From Fictibacillus nanhaiensis (lineage in GTDB: Bacteria > Bacillota > Bacilli > Bacillales > Fictibacillaceae): a DNA stretch of 64,000 nucleotides. The notes beneath the pieces were generated by a model. It saw nothing but the letters and a program-made list of their open reading frames with translations, was not told the origin of the DNA and did not search any database. Numbering within the stretch: position 1 is the first letter of the stretch; each line of letters opens with the position of its first letter. Positions 42,032 to 51,731 of this stretch are shown piece by piece. The DNA lies in contig JAEACG010000001.1 of assembly GCA_016401345.1 (NCBI GenBank), forward strand, positions 1,443,202 through 1,507,201, written 5' to 3'. The position numbers and the translations under genes were made by a program.

Positions 42032-42691
42032 TTATTTATTCTCTGCCTGTTTAATAAGTGAAGCAAGGCTCAACTCTGCTAAGGATTCCATCTGGTGATC
42101 AACATCGTTAAAAGTCATATGTTTTGTAACGGGGTTGGGGATGGCTACACAATATAGTCCTGCTTTTTTAGCTGCCATTGATCCATTTATAGAGTCTTCA
42201 AACGCGATGGCTTCGTGAGGTTTTATATCTAAGGCTTTAACCGCTTCAAGATAAAGAGCAGGATCAGGTTTAACTCTTTCCACATCATCTGCTGTTTTAA
42301 TCACTTCGAAATGATGCTTCAATCCGATTCTCCCTAAATGCTCTTCTACCCATGTTCGCGAAGAACTTGATGCAAGACCGATTTTTAAGCCGAGTTCTTT
42401 TGCAGCTTCGAGATAATCAAGAATACCTGGTAGTTCCCGTTGTTCGGAAATCAAAGCAAGAGCACGTTCCGTCTTTTTTGCTCTTAGCACATCATGATCA
42501 AGTTTTTGATCAATTTGTCTCTCTAAATATTCGTAAGGATTAAAATCAGAATGGGTACCGATGCATTCTCCCCAAACTTCGAGCGGTAGATCGCTTCCAT
42601 GTTCCTGATACAACTCTTGAAACGCGTTATAATGTTGCGTTTCTGTATCTAGAATCGTTCCATCAAAATCAAATATCAATGCCTTGATCAC
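42032..42691 (-). CDS. yhcW: HAD-family phosphatase (YhcW-like)
   Basis: The 219-residue protein carries the HAD motifs in order: FDFDGTILDTE (nucleophile Asp), ASSSSRTW, KPDPALYLEAV and AFEDSINGSMAA. It resembles phosphoglycolate and beta-phosphoglucomutase-like enzymes with an alpha-helical cap (about 17-85). The exact substrate is unknown. The start is GTG (MIKALIFDFDG). It heads the small operon yhcW-VOC-yhcX. Confidence 0.88.
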   Translation of the reverse strand: MIKALIFDFDGTILDTETQHYNAFQELYQEHGSDLPLEVWGECIGTHSDFNPYEYLERQIDQKLDHDVLRAKKTERALALISEQRELPGILDYLEAAKELGLKIGLASSSSRTWVEEHLGRIGLKHHFEVIKTADDVERVKPDPALYLEAVKALDIKPHEAIAFEDSINGSMAAKKAGLYCVAIPNPVTKHMTFNDVDHQMESLAELSLASLIKQAENK

Positions 42692-42765
42692 GGTTAACCA
42701 ATCCCATCTTAAGCGTTTTATACTATTTTCTTAAATAATTATAAAAGACGCAAGAAAACCGATTT

Positions 42766-43620
42766 TTAATGAAGGACATTCGTTCTAAACATAATCTTCT
42801 TCCCATTGCTTGTGGCGATGATCGCCCCTAGCTGATCTGTCCGATAGACTGTCATCTTTCTATTGTCTAAACGATACAATACCTCTTTTGATGGAAACTG
42901 ATAAGGGTTATTCCTTCCGACCGAAATCACTGCCGTTTTTGCTTTTACTTTTTTCAAAAATTCCATCGTTGTACCCGTATTAGCTCCATGGTGACCCAAT
43001 TTAATTACATCTGCTTTAACGCCACCACGTTTTAAAATCTCTTTTTCTTCTTCAGCACCTGCATCTGCCATGAGAAGAAAATTCTTTTTGCCATGTTTGA
43101 TCTTGATCACCGCTGAGTAGTCGTTGATGTGCTTATAATACGAACCCTTTGGAGCCAGCATCTCTACTTTTACAGAGAAGCCCATCTTAAAATTCACACC
43201 TGCTTTTGCGCGATCTACGGGGATTTGTTTTTCATTGATCACGCGAAATAGGTCATGATAATATTTTGTGTCGTACGGTAGGTTCGGCATGTAAAGTACA
43301 CTCACTGGAAACGCCCGTATCACATCATCCAACGAACCAATATGGTCATGATGCGGATGAGTAGCTACAACGATATCTAAATGCGTAACGCCTTCTTTTT
43401 CTAGATAAGAGATGATCTTCTCTCCGTCATGTTCATCTCCACCATCGATTAGCATCGTTTGACCGTTTGGCGCTTTAATAAGAATGCAATCAGCTTGCCC
43501 AACGTCTAAAAAGTGAATCGTCAATGGATCAAACCAGTCAGCTCGAGCTTTATGAGGAACAATAGTTAACATGAGCATCAAGCTCAAACAGAAAACGGCA
43601 AACTTGTTAATGGTCTTCAA
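42766..43620 (-). CDS. secreted metallo-beta-lactamase-fold protein, ComEC-like
   Basis: A signal peptide (residues 1-27, cleavage near ARA) leads a 284-residue protein with the MBL motifs THPHHDHIGSLDDVI, MADAGAEEEKEIL and KLGHHGANTGT. It closely resembles the C-terminal domain of the DNA-uptake protein ComEC, which may act as a nuclease in competence. The free secreted form is common in Bacillus, with unknown substrate. The start is TTG (MKTINKFAVFCL) behind AAAGGGGTG. It is a single gene, followed after 74 bp by the yhcW operon on the same strand. Confidence 0.8.
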   Translation of the reverse strand: MKTINKFAVFCLSLMLMLTIVPHKARADWFDPLTIHFLDVGQADCILIKAPNGQTMLIDGGDEHDGEKIISYLEKEGVTHLDIVVATHPHHDHIGSLDDVIRAFPVSVLYMPNLPYDTKYYHDLFRVINEKQIPVDRAKAGVNFKMGFSVKVEMLAPKGSYYKHINDYSAVIKIKHGKKNFLLMADAGAEEEKEILKRGGVKADVIKLGHHGANTGTTMEFLKKVKAKTAVISVGRNNPYQFPSKEVLYRLDNRKMTVYRTDQLGAIIATSNGKKIMFRTNVLH

Positions 43621-43703
43621 ATCTCACACCCCTTTACATCCATTTTTTCGTCCATAATACGTAACCTTAGTTATATGTAATTTTGTTGAATTCAACAACA
43701 AAA

Positions 43704-43729
43704 CCCGCCATCCAATACATGGATGCGGG
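43704..43729. terminator. hairpin, probable terminator
   Basis: CCCGCATCCA and TGGATGGCGGG form a stem in the 395-bp gap between yhbH and the MBL gene, followed by a T-rich stretch. Confidence 0.6.
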
Positions 43730-43854
43730 CGATTTGGTTTTTTATGAATAGTCGTTCTCTAAAAGCTCATTCCTAATTGAATATTGTCTGGAATTATATC
43801 TATAATGTTCTCTTCTAAAAGAATGCTGCTATCGAATTTTTTACTTCATCGACA

Positions 43855-43985
43855 AGTTGATCGGAGTGTAAGATGCGAGACTCCTGCGGGACAAGCGGTC
43901 AGGTGAGACCCTTAAAGGCACAAAGTGGCAAGGGGCTCACCGCCTGCCCCGCGGAAAGCGAGCATCTGAAACGGAGATCAACCAC
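43855..43985. repeat. Bacillaceae intergenic repeat element
   Basis: The block contains GCGAGACTCCTGCGGGACAA, then AGCGGTCAGGTGAGACCC, and later GCGGAAAGCGAGCATCTG and ACGGAGATCAAC. I know this arrangement from many Bacillus and related genomes as an abundant, non-coding, GC-rich structured repeat of unknown role. It is much more GC-rich than its surroundings. It fills most of the gap downstream of yhbH. Confidence 0.75.
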
Positions 43986-44015
43986 TTTCAAGTACATCAA
44001 TGAATACAACTGGCC

Positions 44016-45182
44016 TTATGCGTTCACTTCATTCTTCTTAAAAAAGCTCTTCATAGCATGATACACATCAGCTTTTTCTTTTAGAATATAATGACTAAAC
44101 TTCGGATTATCCATATTCTTATACACACTCATCAACGTCGAATGCCGGTTATACGCGTTCACTTCACCATATCCAAACATGTTAGAGTGCTCCATAATTT
44201 GCTGAACAAGTTTCACACATCGTGCATTATCACTCGTAAGGTTATCTCCATCAGAGAAATGGAACGGATAAATGTTATAACGACTCGATGAATATTTCGT
44301 CTCGATCAACTCAAGCGCCTTGCGGTAAGCAGATGAACAGATCGTTCCTCCACTTTCACCTTTGTTAAAAAAGTCTTCTTCTGACACGACTTTTGCCTCC
44401 GTGTGATGCGCGATAAATTCAATCTCTACTTTCTCATACTTCGATCGCAAAAAGCGTGTCATCCAAAAGAAGAAACTTCTCGCCATATACTTTTCCCAGA
44501 TTCCCATCGAACCTGAAGTATCCATCATAGCGAGGACGACTGCTTTTGATTCAGGTTTGACGACTTCGTTCCATGTTTTAAAGCGAAGGTCATCATTATG
44601 GATAGGAGCAACACTCGGCTTTCCGATCAAAGCATTTCGTTTGAACGCAGTTAGAATCGTTCTCTTTTTATCCACGTTCCCCATGAGCCCTTTTTTGCGA
44701 ACATCATTAAATTCGATTTTTTCCATTACGATCTGATCTTGTTCTTTTTGTTTGAGGTTAGGCAATTCTAGTTCTTTAAACAGCATTTCTTCCAGCTCTA
44801 AGATAGATACTTCTGCTTCTGCATAGTCGACACCTGGTTTGTCGCCTGCAGGTCCCTTGCCTTTTCCGGCCCCGCTCTGTCCGGCACGTCCATCTCTGGC
44901 TACTACATCCCCCACCTGACTATCTCCATCACCTTGGCCTACGTGCTTGTTTTTGTCGTAGTTGTATCGGATTTTGTATTCATCCATAGAACGGATTGGA
45001 ATCTTAATCACATCACGCCCGTTGGATAGAATGATATTCTCTTCACTTATCAAATCCGGCAAGTTGTTTTTAATGGCTTCCTGCACTTTTTCCATATGCC
45101 TTTGATGATCTTGATATCCTTTTCGGTGGAGGGACCAGTTTTCCTGAGACACAACAAAATTGTTCTTTTCCGGCTCGCTCAT
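44016..45182 (-). CDS. yhbH: YhbH, DUF444 sporulation/stress protein
   Basis: The 388-residue protein has the DUF444 pattern: N-terminal [20 protein letters not shown], a Gly-rich linker ([26 protein letters not shown]) and a von Willebrand A-like part with [20 protein letters not shown]. It is normally co-expressed with the kinase PrkA and thought to work with it in sporulation and stationary phase. I choose the start at 45182 ([10 protein letters not shown]), because TGGAGGGGG lies before it. In this genome prkA lies 1.1 kb upstream on the same strand, with sipX-like and a small gene between them. Confidence 0.9.
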   Translation of the reverse strand: MSEPEKNNFVVSQENWSLHRKGYQDHQRHMEKVQEAIKNNLPDLISEENIILSNGRDVIKIPIRSMDEYKIRYNYDKNKHVGQGDGDSQVGDVVARDGRAGQSGAGKGKGPAGDKPGVDYAEAEVSILELEEMLFKELELPNLKQKEQDQIVMEKIEFNDVRKKGLMGNVDKKRTILTAFKRNALIGKPSVAPIHNDDLRFKTWNEVVKPESKAVVLAMMDTSGSMGIWEKYMARSFFFWMTRFLRSKYEKVEIEFIAHHTEAKVVSEEDFFNKGESGGTICSSAYRKALELIETKYSSSRYNIYPFHFSDGDNLTSDNARCVKLVQQIMEHSNMFGYGEVNAYNRHSTLMSVYKNMDNPKFSHYILKEKADVYHAMKSFFKKNEVNA

Positions 45183-45333
45183 CGTTTTCCCCCTCCAAAG
45201 CAGCAAGAGTCAATGCTGCTTGTTCTTGATCAACCCGGGGCATAACTTGCTTGTAACAATCCGCTATTATCAGAAAAAAAGGGTTGGTTACACTATCATA
45301 TGCACGTACTTCTTAGAATTGCTAAACTTTCAT

Positions 45334-45372
45334 GATAAAAAAGCCCTCTTTTCTAAAAAAGAAAAGAAGACT
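45334..45372 (-). terminator. rho-independent terminator
   Basis: CTTCTTTTC and GAAAAGAGG pair with one or two wobbles and are followed by six T on the minus strand. Confidence 0.65.
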
Positions 45373-45385
45373 TTGTTTTGATAAT

Positions 45386-45559
45386 TTATTTATTGTATTC
45401 TTTCTTGTCGTGTTGCTGTGGGTCGGGCGTTTTCCCGCTTTTGCGGACTTCCTCATTTGTAGAAACGTGCTCCATCACTTTTCCGTGTTCTTTCATTTCC
45501 TCAAAGTTAGATGCCATTGAACTGTTTTTTCGTTTAGGTTCATTATTTTGTTTTGTCAT
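45386..45559 (-). CDS. small hydrophilic protein (57 aa)
   Basis: AAGAGGTGA precedes the ATG, and a terminator follows the stop. The product is highly hydrophilic and probably unstructured (MTKQNNEPKRKNSSMASNFE, then GKTPDPQQHDKKEYNK). Small proteins of this composition are often spore-associated in Bacillus, and the neighbours yhbH and prkA are sporulation-linked. That is only suggestive. No family recognised. Confidence 0.65.
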   Translation of the reverse strand: MTKQNNEPKRKNSSMASNFEEMKEHGKVMEHVSTNEEVRKSGKTPDPQQHDKKEYNK

Positions 45560-45591
45560 AGGGATTCACCTCTTACTGAATTTTTCCCCAT

Positions 45592-46167
45592 TTATTCCTT
45601 TTTAAAACCATTAAAAACTTTCAGCTCATCCATCGGCCAATAACGAATATTAGCTTCACCGACGATATCAGACATCTCAACAAAACCAATATGACGGCTG
45701 TCGATACTGTGAAGCCTGTTATCACCAAGTACAAAGATTTTTCCTTTCGGAACCGTATCGAGCCCTGTAATCTCTTCTAATGTAAAGTTGCCTGTGAGTG
45801 TCCGGTTACCGGCAAATCGTTTAAATTCTTTTAAATAAGGTTCTGCAACAGGTTTGTTATTGATATATAACTTGTCGTCTCGGTAAGCAATATGATCACC
45901 AGGAAGACCAATCACTCGCTTAATATAGTCCTCTTCAGGATTAGCCTTAAAGACGATTAGATCAAATCGTTCTGGCTGGCTTATTTCATACCCTATCTTA
46001 TTTACGATCAGCCGGTTTCCATTTTGGATGGTCGGCATCATAGACTCACCGTAAACCACATATTGCTCAATCAAAAACTTTTTTATAATAATAGCTAGAA
46101 TAAGTGCAACACCAATTGCTTTTATCCAATCCATTAATCCGTTTCTTTCTTTTTTAGTCGAGCTCAT
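45592..46167 (-). CDS. signal peptidase I
   Basis: Type I signal peptidase of about 191 residues. It has one N-terminal membrane helix (about 14-32). The catalytic Ser lies in YGESMMPTIQNG and the Lys in EDYIKRVIGLPGD. The GDNRLHSIDSRHIGFV box is typical of the family. It cleaves Sec and Tat signal peptides on the outer face of the membrane. I choose the ATG at 46167 (MSSTKKERNG), because AAAGGAAG lies at the right spacing. Bacillus species carry several such enzymes, so I do not assign one paralogue name. Confidence 0.92.
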   Translation of the reverse strand: MSSTKKERNGLMDWIKAIGVALILAIIIKKFLIEQYVVYGESMMPTIQNGNRLIVNKIGYEISQPERFDLIVFKANPEEDYIKRVIGLPGDHIAYRDDKLYINNKPVAEPYLKEFKRFAGNRTLTGNFTLEEITGLDTVPKGKIFVLGDNRLHSIDSRHIGFVEMSDIVGEANIRYWPMDELKVFNGFKKE

Positions 46168-46305
46168 CGGGCTCACTTCCTTTAGTTAGCTTATTAGTAT
46201 CAATTTACCATTTTTAAGTAAGTAAATACAAGTTCAATTATTTTTAACATAAATACGATTGTAAACTCTACTCTGTAATTTGTTTAGTTTCCCCTAAATT
46301 TCTGT

Positions 46306-46351
46306 AAAAAAACACACCCTGACAGCCTTAATCGTGTCCGGGGTGTGTTTC
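46306..46351 (-). terminator. rho-independent terminator
   Basis: AAACACACCC and GGGTGTGTTT form a stem with a long loop and seven T on the minus strand, after prkA. Confidence 0.8.
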
Positions 46352-46357
46352 GATATT

Positions 46358-48253
46358 TTATCGGTTCAATAAACTTCCTACGTATCTTAGTAGTTCGTTG
46401 GCACTAGTTGTATTATAGCCGTGTTCATCCACTAGACGTGCGATGACCTCATTAATCTTTTTCAGTTGTGACTCATCAGGGGTTTTGGATGATGTAGTGA
46501 TTTTTACAACATCTTTAAGATCCGCGAATAATTTCTTTTGAATCGCTTCTCTTAACCTCTCATGAGAATTATAGTCAAATTTCTTTCCTTTTCTTGCATA
46601 AGCAGAGATTCTAATTAGAATTTCTTCACGGAATGCTTTTTTCGCATTCTCAGAGATTCCGATCTGCTCTTCGATCGATCTCATTAATTTCTCATCAGGA
46701 CTCATCTCTTCACCAGTAAGCGGATCGCGTAATTTATTTTTATTGCAATACGCCTCCACATTATCCAGATAATTGTCCATAAGCGTTTTCGCAGACTCTT
46801 CGTACGAGTAAACGAACGCTTTTTGAACTTCTTTCTTCGCAATATCATCGTACTCTTTGCGAGCTGCCGAGATAAAGTTAATAAACCTCTCTTTATCTTC
46901 CTTTGATATGGATGCATGATGATCAAGCCCGTCTTTTAATGAACGCAGAACATCTAAAGCGTTGATAGAAGGTGTTTCTTTGCGAATGATCGCTGATGAT
47001 ATTCGGTTGATAACATAACGCGGATCGATACCAGACATACCTTCATCAGCAAACTCTTTCTTCAGTTCCTCAAGGTCAACATGGTTGAATCCTTCTACGA
47101 TCTCACCGTCATACAACCGCATCTTCTTTAAAAGATCCATTCCTTGTTTCTTCGAATCCTTCAATCTTGTTAGCACAGAGAATGTTGCGGCCACTCTTAA
47201 TGCGTGTGGCGCAATGTGAACATGAGACATATCACTCTCTGAGATCATCTTGGCATAAATCTTTTCTTCCTCTGAAACTTTTAAATTATACGGAACGCCC
47301 ATTACGATAATCCTTGAGTGCAGGGCTTCGTTTTTCTTATTCGCGATAAACGACCTGTATTCTGATTCATTCGTATGCGCGACAATTAATTCATCTGCTG
47401 AGATAAGTGCAAATCTTCCCGCTTTAAAGTTTCCTTCTTGCGTAAGAGAAAGGAGATGCCATAAGAATTTTTCATCACACTTCAGCATTTCCTGAAACTC
47501 CATCATTCCTCGGTTAGCTTTGTTCAGTTCTCCATCAAAGCGATACGCACGTGGATCTGATTCTGATCCATACTCTGCAATCGTGGAGAAATCGATACTT
47601 CCCGTTAAGTCAGCGATATCTTGTGACTTTGGATCGGAGGGACTGAACGTACCAATCCCTGTTCGCTTATCTTCTGAGAAGAAGACTCGCTCTACCATAA
47701 CATCTTCAATGCGATTGTCATATTCGTGTTCTAGCCTCATCGTGTTAAGAGGAGATAAACTTCCCTCTACTCGAATACCATAATCATTAAAAAACTCTTT
47801 TCTTAAGTGCTGTGGAATAAGATGCAGTGGATCTTCGTGCATCGGACAACCTTTGATCGCATAAACTGCTCCCGCAGGTGTTTTTGTGTAAGACTCTAAT
47901 CCTCTTTTAAGCATTGTAACTAAAGTGGATTTACCACCGGATACTGGTCCCATCAACAGTAAAATACGTTTACGAACATCAAGGCGTTTAGCAGCAGGAT
48001 GAAAATACTCTTCAACAAGTCGTTCGATTGATTCTTCTAATCCAAAAATCTGATCGCTGAAAAAATGATACACCTTTTGACCATTTTTTTCTGAAATGCC
48101 AGCATCTTTGATCATGTTGTATACTCTTGAATGCGCAGACTGGGCAACAAATGGCCGATCTCGTAAAATGTCAAGGTATTCAGCGAAGGTACCTTCCCAG
48201 GCTAAACGCTGTTCTTCTTCACGATGCAGTTGGATTCTTGATAAAATATCCAT
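46358..48253 (-). CDS. prkA: PrkA serine protein kinase / AAA protein
   Basis: At 631 residues it has the usual PrkA length. The N-terminal AAA part holds Walker A (LLMGPVSGGKSTLVTMLKRG) and the DLTGSIDFSTIAEYGSESDP block; the C-terminal part is the PrkA domain. PrkA is a sporulation and stationary-phase protein, described as a Ser/Thr kinase and also as an ATP-dependent protease-like enzyme, that acts through sigma-K-dependent expression. AAGGAGG precedes the ATG. It is divergent from the penicillin-binding protein gene. With yhbH it forms a conserved partnership. Confidence 0.95.
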   Translation of the reverse strand: MDILSRIQLHREEEQRLAWEGTFAEYLDILRDRPFVAQSAHSRVYNMIKDAGISEKNGQKVYHFFSDQIFGLEESIERLVEEYFHPAAKRLDVRKRILLLMGPVSGGKSTLVTMLKRGLESYTKTPAGAVYAIKGCPMHEDPLHLIPQHLRKEFFNDYGIRVEGSLSPLNTMRLEHEYDNRIEDVMVERVFFSEDKRTGIGTFSPSDPKSQDIADLTGSIDFSTIAEYGSESDPRAYRFDGELNKANRGMMEFQEMLKCDEKFLWHLLSLTQEGNFKAGRFALISADELIVAHTNESEYRSFIANKKNEALHSRIIVMGVPYNLKVSEEEKIYAKMISESDMSHVHIAPHALRVAATFSVLTRLKDSKKQGMDLLKKMRLYDGEIVEGFNHVDLEELKKEFADEGMSGIDPRYVINRISSAIIRKETPSINALDVLRSLKDGLDHHASISKEDKERFINFISAARKEYDDIAKKEVQKAFVYSYEESAKTLMDNYLDNVEAYCNKNKLRDPLTGEEMSPDEKLMRSIEEQIGISENAKKAFREEILIRISAYARKGKKFDYNSHERLREAIQKKLFADLKDVVKITTSSKTPDESQLKKINEVIARLVDEHGYNTTSANELLRYVGSLLNR

Positions 48254-48423
48254 GAGTACCTCCTTGATTGTATTGGCTCCATCAAGTGTTAATCTACTCT
48301 ATGCGGGGATGTCCGTAATCATTCTGTTTGTATAGCGATTTTTATTTAAAAAAGTTGGAATCTCCATTTGCATAGTCATGGTAAAATATGTTTATCCTTA
48401 TGTTTTGAAACGGAGAAAGCCTT

Positions 48424-50262
48424 ATGAATCAAAAGCTTGGCCTTGTTACAGTGCTACTATTGCTCAGTATCGTGTTCTTTTCATTTATGGGTTTAAGAAA
48501 TGAACACGAAAACTATATTCCTTTTCAAAAAGCGATTTCTTCACTTGCTCAAGTGGAGAATATGAAATTAGCTGAAAACAGTCGCCTCCTCGATCGAAAC
48601 GGTGATTTTCTTTATGAGTTCAAGAGTAATGAGAGCCGCATTTATCTTGATTACAACAAAATTCCTGACCCTGTGCGACAAGCTTTCATCGCAACGGAAG
48701 ACCAGGGTTTTATACAACATCATGGAATCGATGGAAAAGCGATAGCACGAGCTTTTATTACGAATTCTACAGCAGGGTCTGTTCAGCAGGGCGGCAGTAC
48801 GATCACACAGCAGCTCTCACGCAATCTATTCCTAACACACGAACGTACATATGACCGAAAATTAAAAGAGCTATTAATCTCCTACAAAATCGAACAACAA
48901 TTATCGAAAGAGAGAATCTTAGAGCTTTATATCAACTCGATCTATTTTCAAAATGGCGTATATGGCATCGAAAAGGCTAGTCGATATTATTTCAGTAAGC
49001 CAGTGGATTCACTTTCCGTAGCGGAAACAGCACTGCTTGCAGCCATTCCAAACAATCCAAAGTTGTATAATCCTTTAACAAACTTTGAGAACACATTGAA
49101 ACGGCAAAAGTGGATTTTATTGAAGATGAAGGAGCAAGGATACATAACAGAAGCCACTTATGAAGCATCACTTAAACAACACATTAAATTAAACGTTTCA
49201 CAGCCTGTCGTTCCCTATCCTGAAATTATAGGGTACGTAAAAGAAGAACTTCTAAGTTTATTAGCGGCCGCTCCTGCTAATAAAGGACTGACAGCAGATG
49301 AGCTTCTGGTAAAACGAGATCAGCTATTAACAAGCGGTGTTATCGTTGAGACTGCATTAGATCCTAAGCTGCAAAAAGTAGCAGTGCGTGCTGTGAATAG
49401 CAGGTTGCCCTATAACGACGTAGAAGGATCTGTCGTAATTATCGATCATGTTTCAAAACAGATCGTCTCTATAGTTGGCGGAAAGAATGTTGCGTTGGAA
49501 GAATTTAACCGAGCTCATCAAGCGAAAAGACAGCCGGGTTCTTCAATAAAGCCGCTTCTCGTCTACGCCCCCTATGTTGAAGTATTCGGTGCAAAATCAC
49601 ACTCGCTCATTTCTGCTGCAAGAATTTGTGAAGGCAACTATTGTCCTAACAACTATGGAGGGGCTTCTTACGGTACAGTCTCCTTAAAAAAAGCGATGGC
49701 GAGTTCGATCAACACAGCGGCTGTCCGAGCGCTAAGGAAAACAGGAGTGAATAAGGCGTTTTCTTATTTGCAACCATTTAACTTTTCGTCTTTAACGAGA
49801 GAAGATTATCAGCTCGCAAGTGCACTTGGCGGATTTTCAAAAGGCTTTTCCCCGCTAGAACTTACAAGTGCGTATACTGCTTTTAGTTCTGATGGGGCTT
49901 ATGTAAAACCTAGGTTGATCACTTCTGTAAAAGATAAGAACGGAAAGGTGTTATATGCTTGGAAAGAGCAACCTGTTTCTGTGTGGAGTGAAAAAACAAA
50001 TAACGTGATGCGTGAGATGCTCCAAGCCGTAACGATTTCAGGAACTGCAAGAGATGCTCGATTTAAGGGTTCAACGTATATAGGCGGAAAGACAGGAACA
50101 ACAAATAACGTGCACGATCTTTGGTTTATCGGGCTGACAGATCGTTATACAGCAGGCGTTTGGGTTGGACGAGATACACCAAGCAGTCTTCGGTCTATTG
50201 AGAGTGCGTCTCCCGAAGTCATGATTTGGCGAGATATTATGATAAAAGCACATCAAAATTGA
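48424..50262 (+). CDS. class A penicillin-binding protein (transglycosylase-transpeptidase)
   Basis: One N-terminal membrane helix (about 6-24) anchors a GT51 glycosyltransferase domain (ATEDQGFIQHHGIDGKAIAR, then QQGGSTITQQLSRNLF). The transpeptidase domain follows: SxxK at about 372 (PGSSIKP), SxN at about 428 (SSINTA), KTGT at about 556. It polymerises and crosslinks peptidoglycan outside the membrane. At 612 residues it is compact, close to PBP4-like class A enzymes. It is divergent from prkA, with 170 bp between. I do not assign a paralogue name. Confidence 0.9.
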   Translation: MNQKLGLVTVLLLLSIVFFSFMGLRNEHENYIPFQKAISSLAQVENMKLAENSRLLDRNGDFLYEFKSNESRIYLDYNKIPDPVRQAFIATEDQGFIQHHGIDGKAIARAFITNSTAGSVQQGGSTITQQLSRNLFLTHERTYDRKLKELLISYKIEQQLSKERILELYINSIYFQNGVYGIEKASRYYFSKPVDSLSVAETALLAAIPNNPKLYNPLTNFENTLKRQKWILLKMKEQGYITEATYEASLKQHIKLNVSQPVVPYPEIIGYVKEELLSLLAAAPANKGLTADELLVKRDQLLTSGVIVETALDPKLQKVAVRAVNSRLPYNDVEGSVVIIDHVSKQIVSIVGGKNVALEEFNRAHQAKRQPGSSIKPLLVYAPYVEVFGAKSHSLISAARICEGNYCPNNYGGASYGTVSLKKAMASSINTAAVRALRKTGVNKAFSYLQPFNFSSLTREDYQLASALGGFSKGFSPLELTSAYTAFSSDGAYVKPRLITSVKDKNGKVLYAWKEQPVSVWSEKTNNVMREMLQAVTISGTARDARFKGSTYIGGKTGTTNNVHDLWFIGLTDRYTAGVWVGRDTPSSLRSIESASPEVMIWRDIMIKAHQN

Positions 50263-50307
50263 GATGAAGCATGCATCATAAATAAAAAAAGAGTTGGAGG
50301 AGTAGTA

Positions 50308-50592
50308 ATGTGGGTAATATTTGGGCTTATTGCAATAGTTGTAACTTTTATAAATCTTTATATGTATGCATCAGGTAAAGATTATAAGCTCGCTATGGCG
50401 TTAGGATTATCATTTACAGCATTAACACTTTGTGCAGATTACAGTTATGTATCTCGATGGGTAAAAGCGGAAGATTGGGCGGCTTTATCGGATGTAGTAC
50501 CTGGTATGGCAAGGGCATTATGGTTTTTGACAATTGTTTCTATCTTACTAAATATGGCACCAATATTTTTAGAACGAAGACGTAAGAAATAA
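50308..50592 (+). CDS. small membrane protein (94 aa)
   Basis: TTGGAGGAG precedes the ATG. The protein has three hydrophobic helices (about residues 2-20, 29-46, 67-88) and ends in a basic LERRRKK tail, which should lie in the cytoplasm. I do not recognise a family. It follows the penicillin-binding protein gene by 45 bp on the same strand and may be co-transcribed. A strong terminator lies at 50645. Confidence 0.65.
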   Translation: MWVIFGLIAIVVTFINLYMYASGKDYKLAMALGLSFTALTLCADYSYVSRWVKAEDWAALSDVVPGMARALWFLTIVSILLNMAPIFLERRRKK

Positions 50593-50597
50593 AGGTG

Positions 50598-50632
50598 TAT
50601 TATCACAACAAACTGGAAGCGATTGTTGAGTA
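50598..50632. repeat. short palindromic repeat, outside the island
   Basis: CACAACAAA and CGATTGTTGAGTAAT match the arms of the island repeats, which shows that the family is not confined to the island. Confidence 0.35.
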
Positions 50633-50644
50633 ATGAAACAAAGT

Positions 50645-50683
50645 AAAAAAGGCTTAAGAGAGAAAACTCTCTAAGCCTTTTTT
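50645..50683 (+). terminator. rho-independent terminator
   Basis: AAAGGCTTAAGAGAG and CTCTCTAAGCCTTT form a long stem followed by a T run. Confidence 0.9.
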
Positions 50684-50891
50684 GGTGCAGAAAATGTCGT
50701 GATTTTCATTGTGATTGCCCACCTCATAAGTAAAACCGCTACTACATTAGTGGCAGGGTTTTAGCTAGCACTTGTATACTGATAAAATGGTATTTAAAAG
50801 TAATCTAGCGTAATTCGGCGAGATATCTTATTTATCTCGCTAGTTTTTGAGATATTTCCGCGAGTCTACAATTTCCGAACTAGATAACCAT

Positions 50892-51449
50892 TCAGGTAAT
50901 TGCTGCCACGAACGCATTATACAAACGCATAACCGTATAAACAACAAGTAACCCGAAACCTGTCCAAAAGAATAAGTGCAGAAATACCATTCCCATGATA
51001 CCTATCGTTGATAAACTTGAACTGATACGCAATAAGAATTGAAAAAAATACAAAAGAGATGAAACAATAAAAACGACACCTATCAGCAGCACGGATTGGT
51101 TCAGCGCGATCGCAAGCATACCACCAACAAAAAAGTACCAGCTTCCGCCTTTTCCTTGCTGAAGCAGTGTCCCTTCCGTATCTTTTGAAAAAAAGAACAG
51201 ACTGAGGTGCGTTAACGTGTCAGACAGCAGCTTAAGAGCAGCAAATATCATAAAGAACAACAGAAACAAACAAAAGCCGATCGATAGGTGAATCACATGA
51301 TCTTCAAATAATTCTTGCATCCCCTGGTACACACCAAAGTATGTAAGCTTATCGATAAAAAGTCTTTCAAAATAAATGGCAAACCCCGAGCTGAACAGAA
51401 TAATAGAAAACAAGGGAAGATACCCTGTCATATATACATTTTTCTTCAT
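50892..51449 (-). CDS. DUF5366 (YufK-like) membrane protein
   Basis: The 185-residue protein has five membrane helices (about 9-28, 49-75, 99-124, 128-148, 152-176). The ALKLLSDTLTHLSLFFFSKD block and the length fit the YufK/DUF5366 family of Bacillus, of unknown function. The ribosome-binding site is weak. It stands alone between the terminators around 50.7 and 51.7 kb. Confidence 0.65.
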   Translation of the reverse strand: MKKNVYMTGYLPLFSIILFSSGFAIYFERLFIDKLTYFGVYQGMQELFEDHVIHLSIGFCLFLLFFMIFAALKLLSDTLTHLSLFFFSKDTEGTLLQQGKGGSWYFFVGGMLAIALNQSVLLIGVVFIVSSLLYFFQFLLRISSSLSTIGIMGMVFLHLFFWTGFGLLVVYTVMRLYNAFVAAIT

Positions 51450-51576
51450 CTATGCTTGCACGAATCCCCTCAAATTGTTAAATTTCAGCAGAAATACATT
51501 CCCATGAAAACCGTTTTCATTTATAATAAGAAAAGATACTGGAAAGAATAATATTACTTTCAAAGGAGGAGTTCAA

Positions 51577-51666
51577 ATGGATTTTATCCTCATCCTACTC
51601 GTGATGCTCGCCTTCCTGACTGCCATCTTTACAGCAGGCTATAACGATCGTCCTGGAAAAAACTAA
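51577..51666 (+). CDS. single-helix mini-protein (29 aa)
   Basis: AAAGGAGGAG precedes an ATG with ideal spacing, and a strong terminator follows at 51686. The product is one hydrophobic helix with a short polar tail (MDFILILLVMLAFLTAIFTA, then GYNDRPGKN). Its neat expression signals argue that it is real. Similar one-helix peptides in Bacillus are often sporulation or stress induced; nothing here shows which. Confidence 0.6.
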   Translation: MDFILILLVMLAFLTAIFTAGYNDRPGKN

Positions 51667-51685
51667 TCCATATACATATGGAAGT

Positions 51686-51719
51686 AAAAACGTCCCTTTT
51701 TCATCAGGACGTTTTTTTA
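51686..51719. terminator. bidirectional terminator
   Basis: AAAAACGTCC and GGACGTTTTT form a hairpin with T runs on both strands. Confidence 0.85.
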
Positions 51720-51731
51720 TTTTTGCTTATT

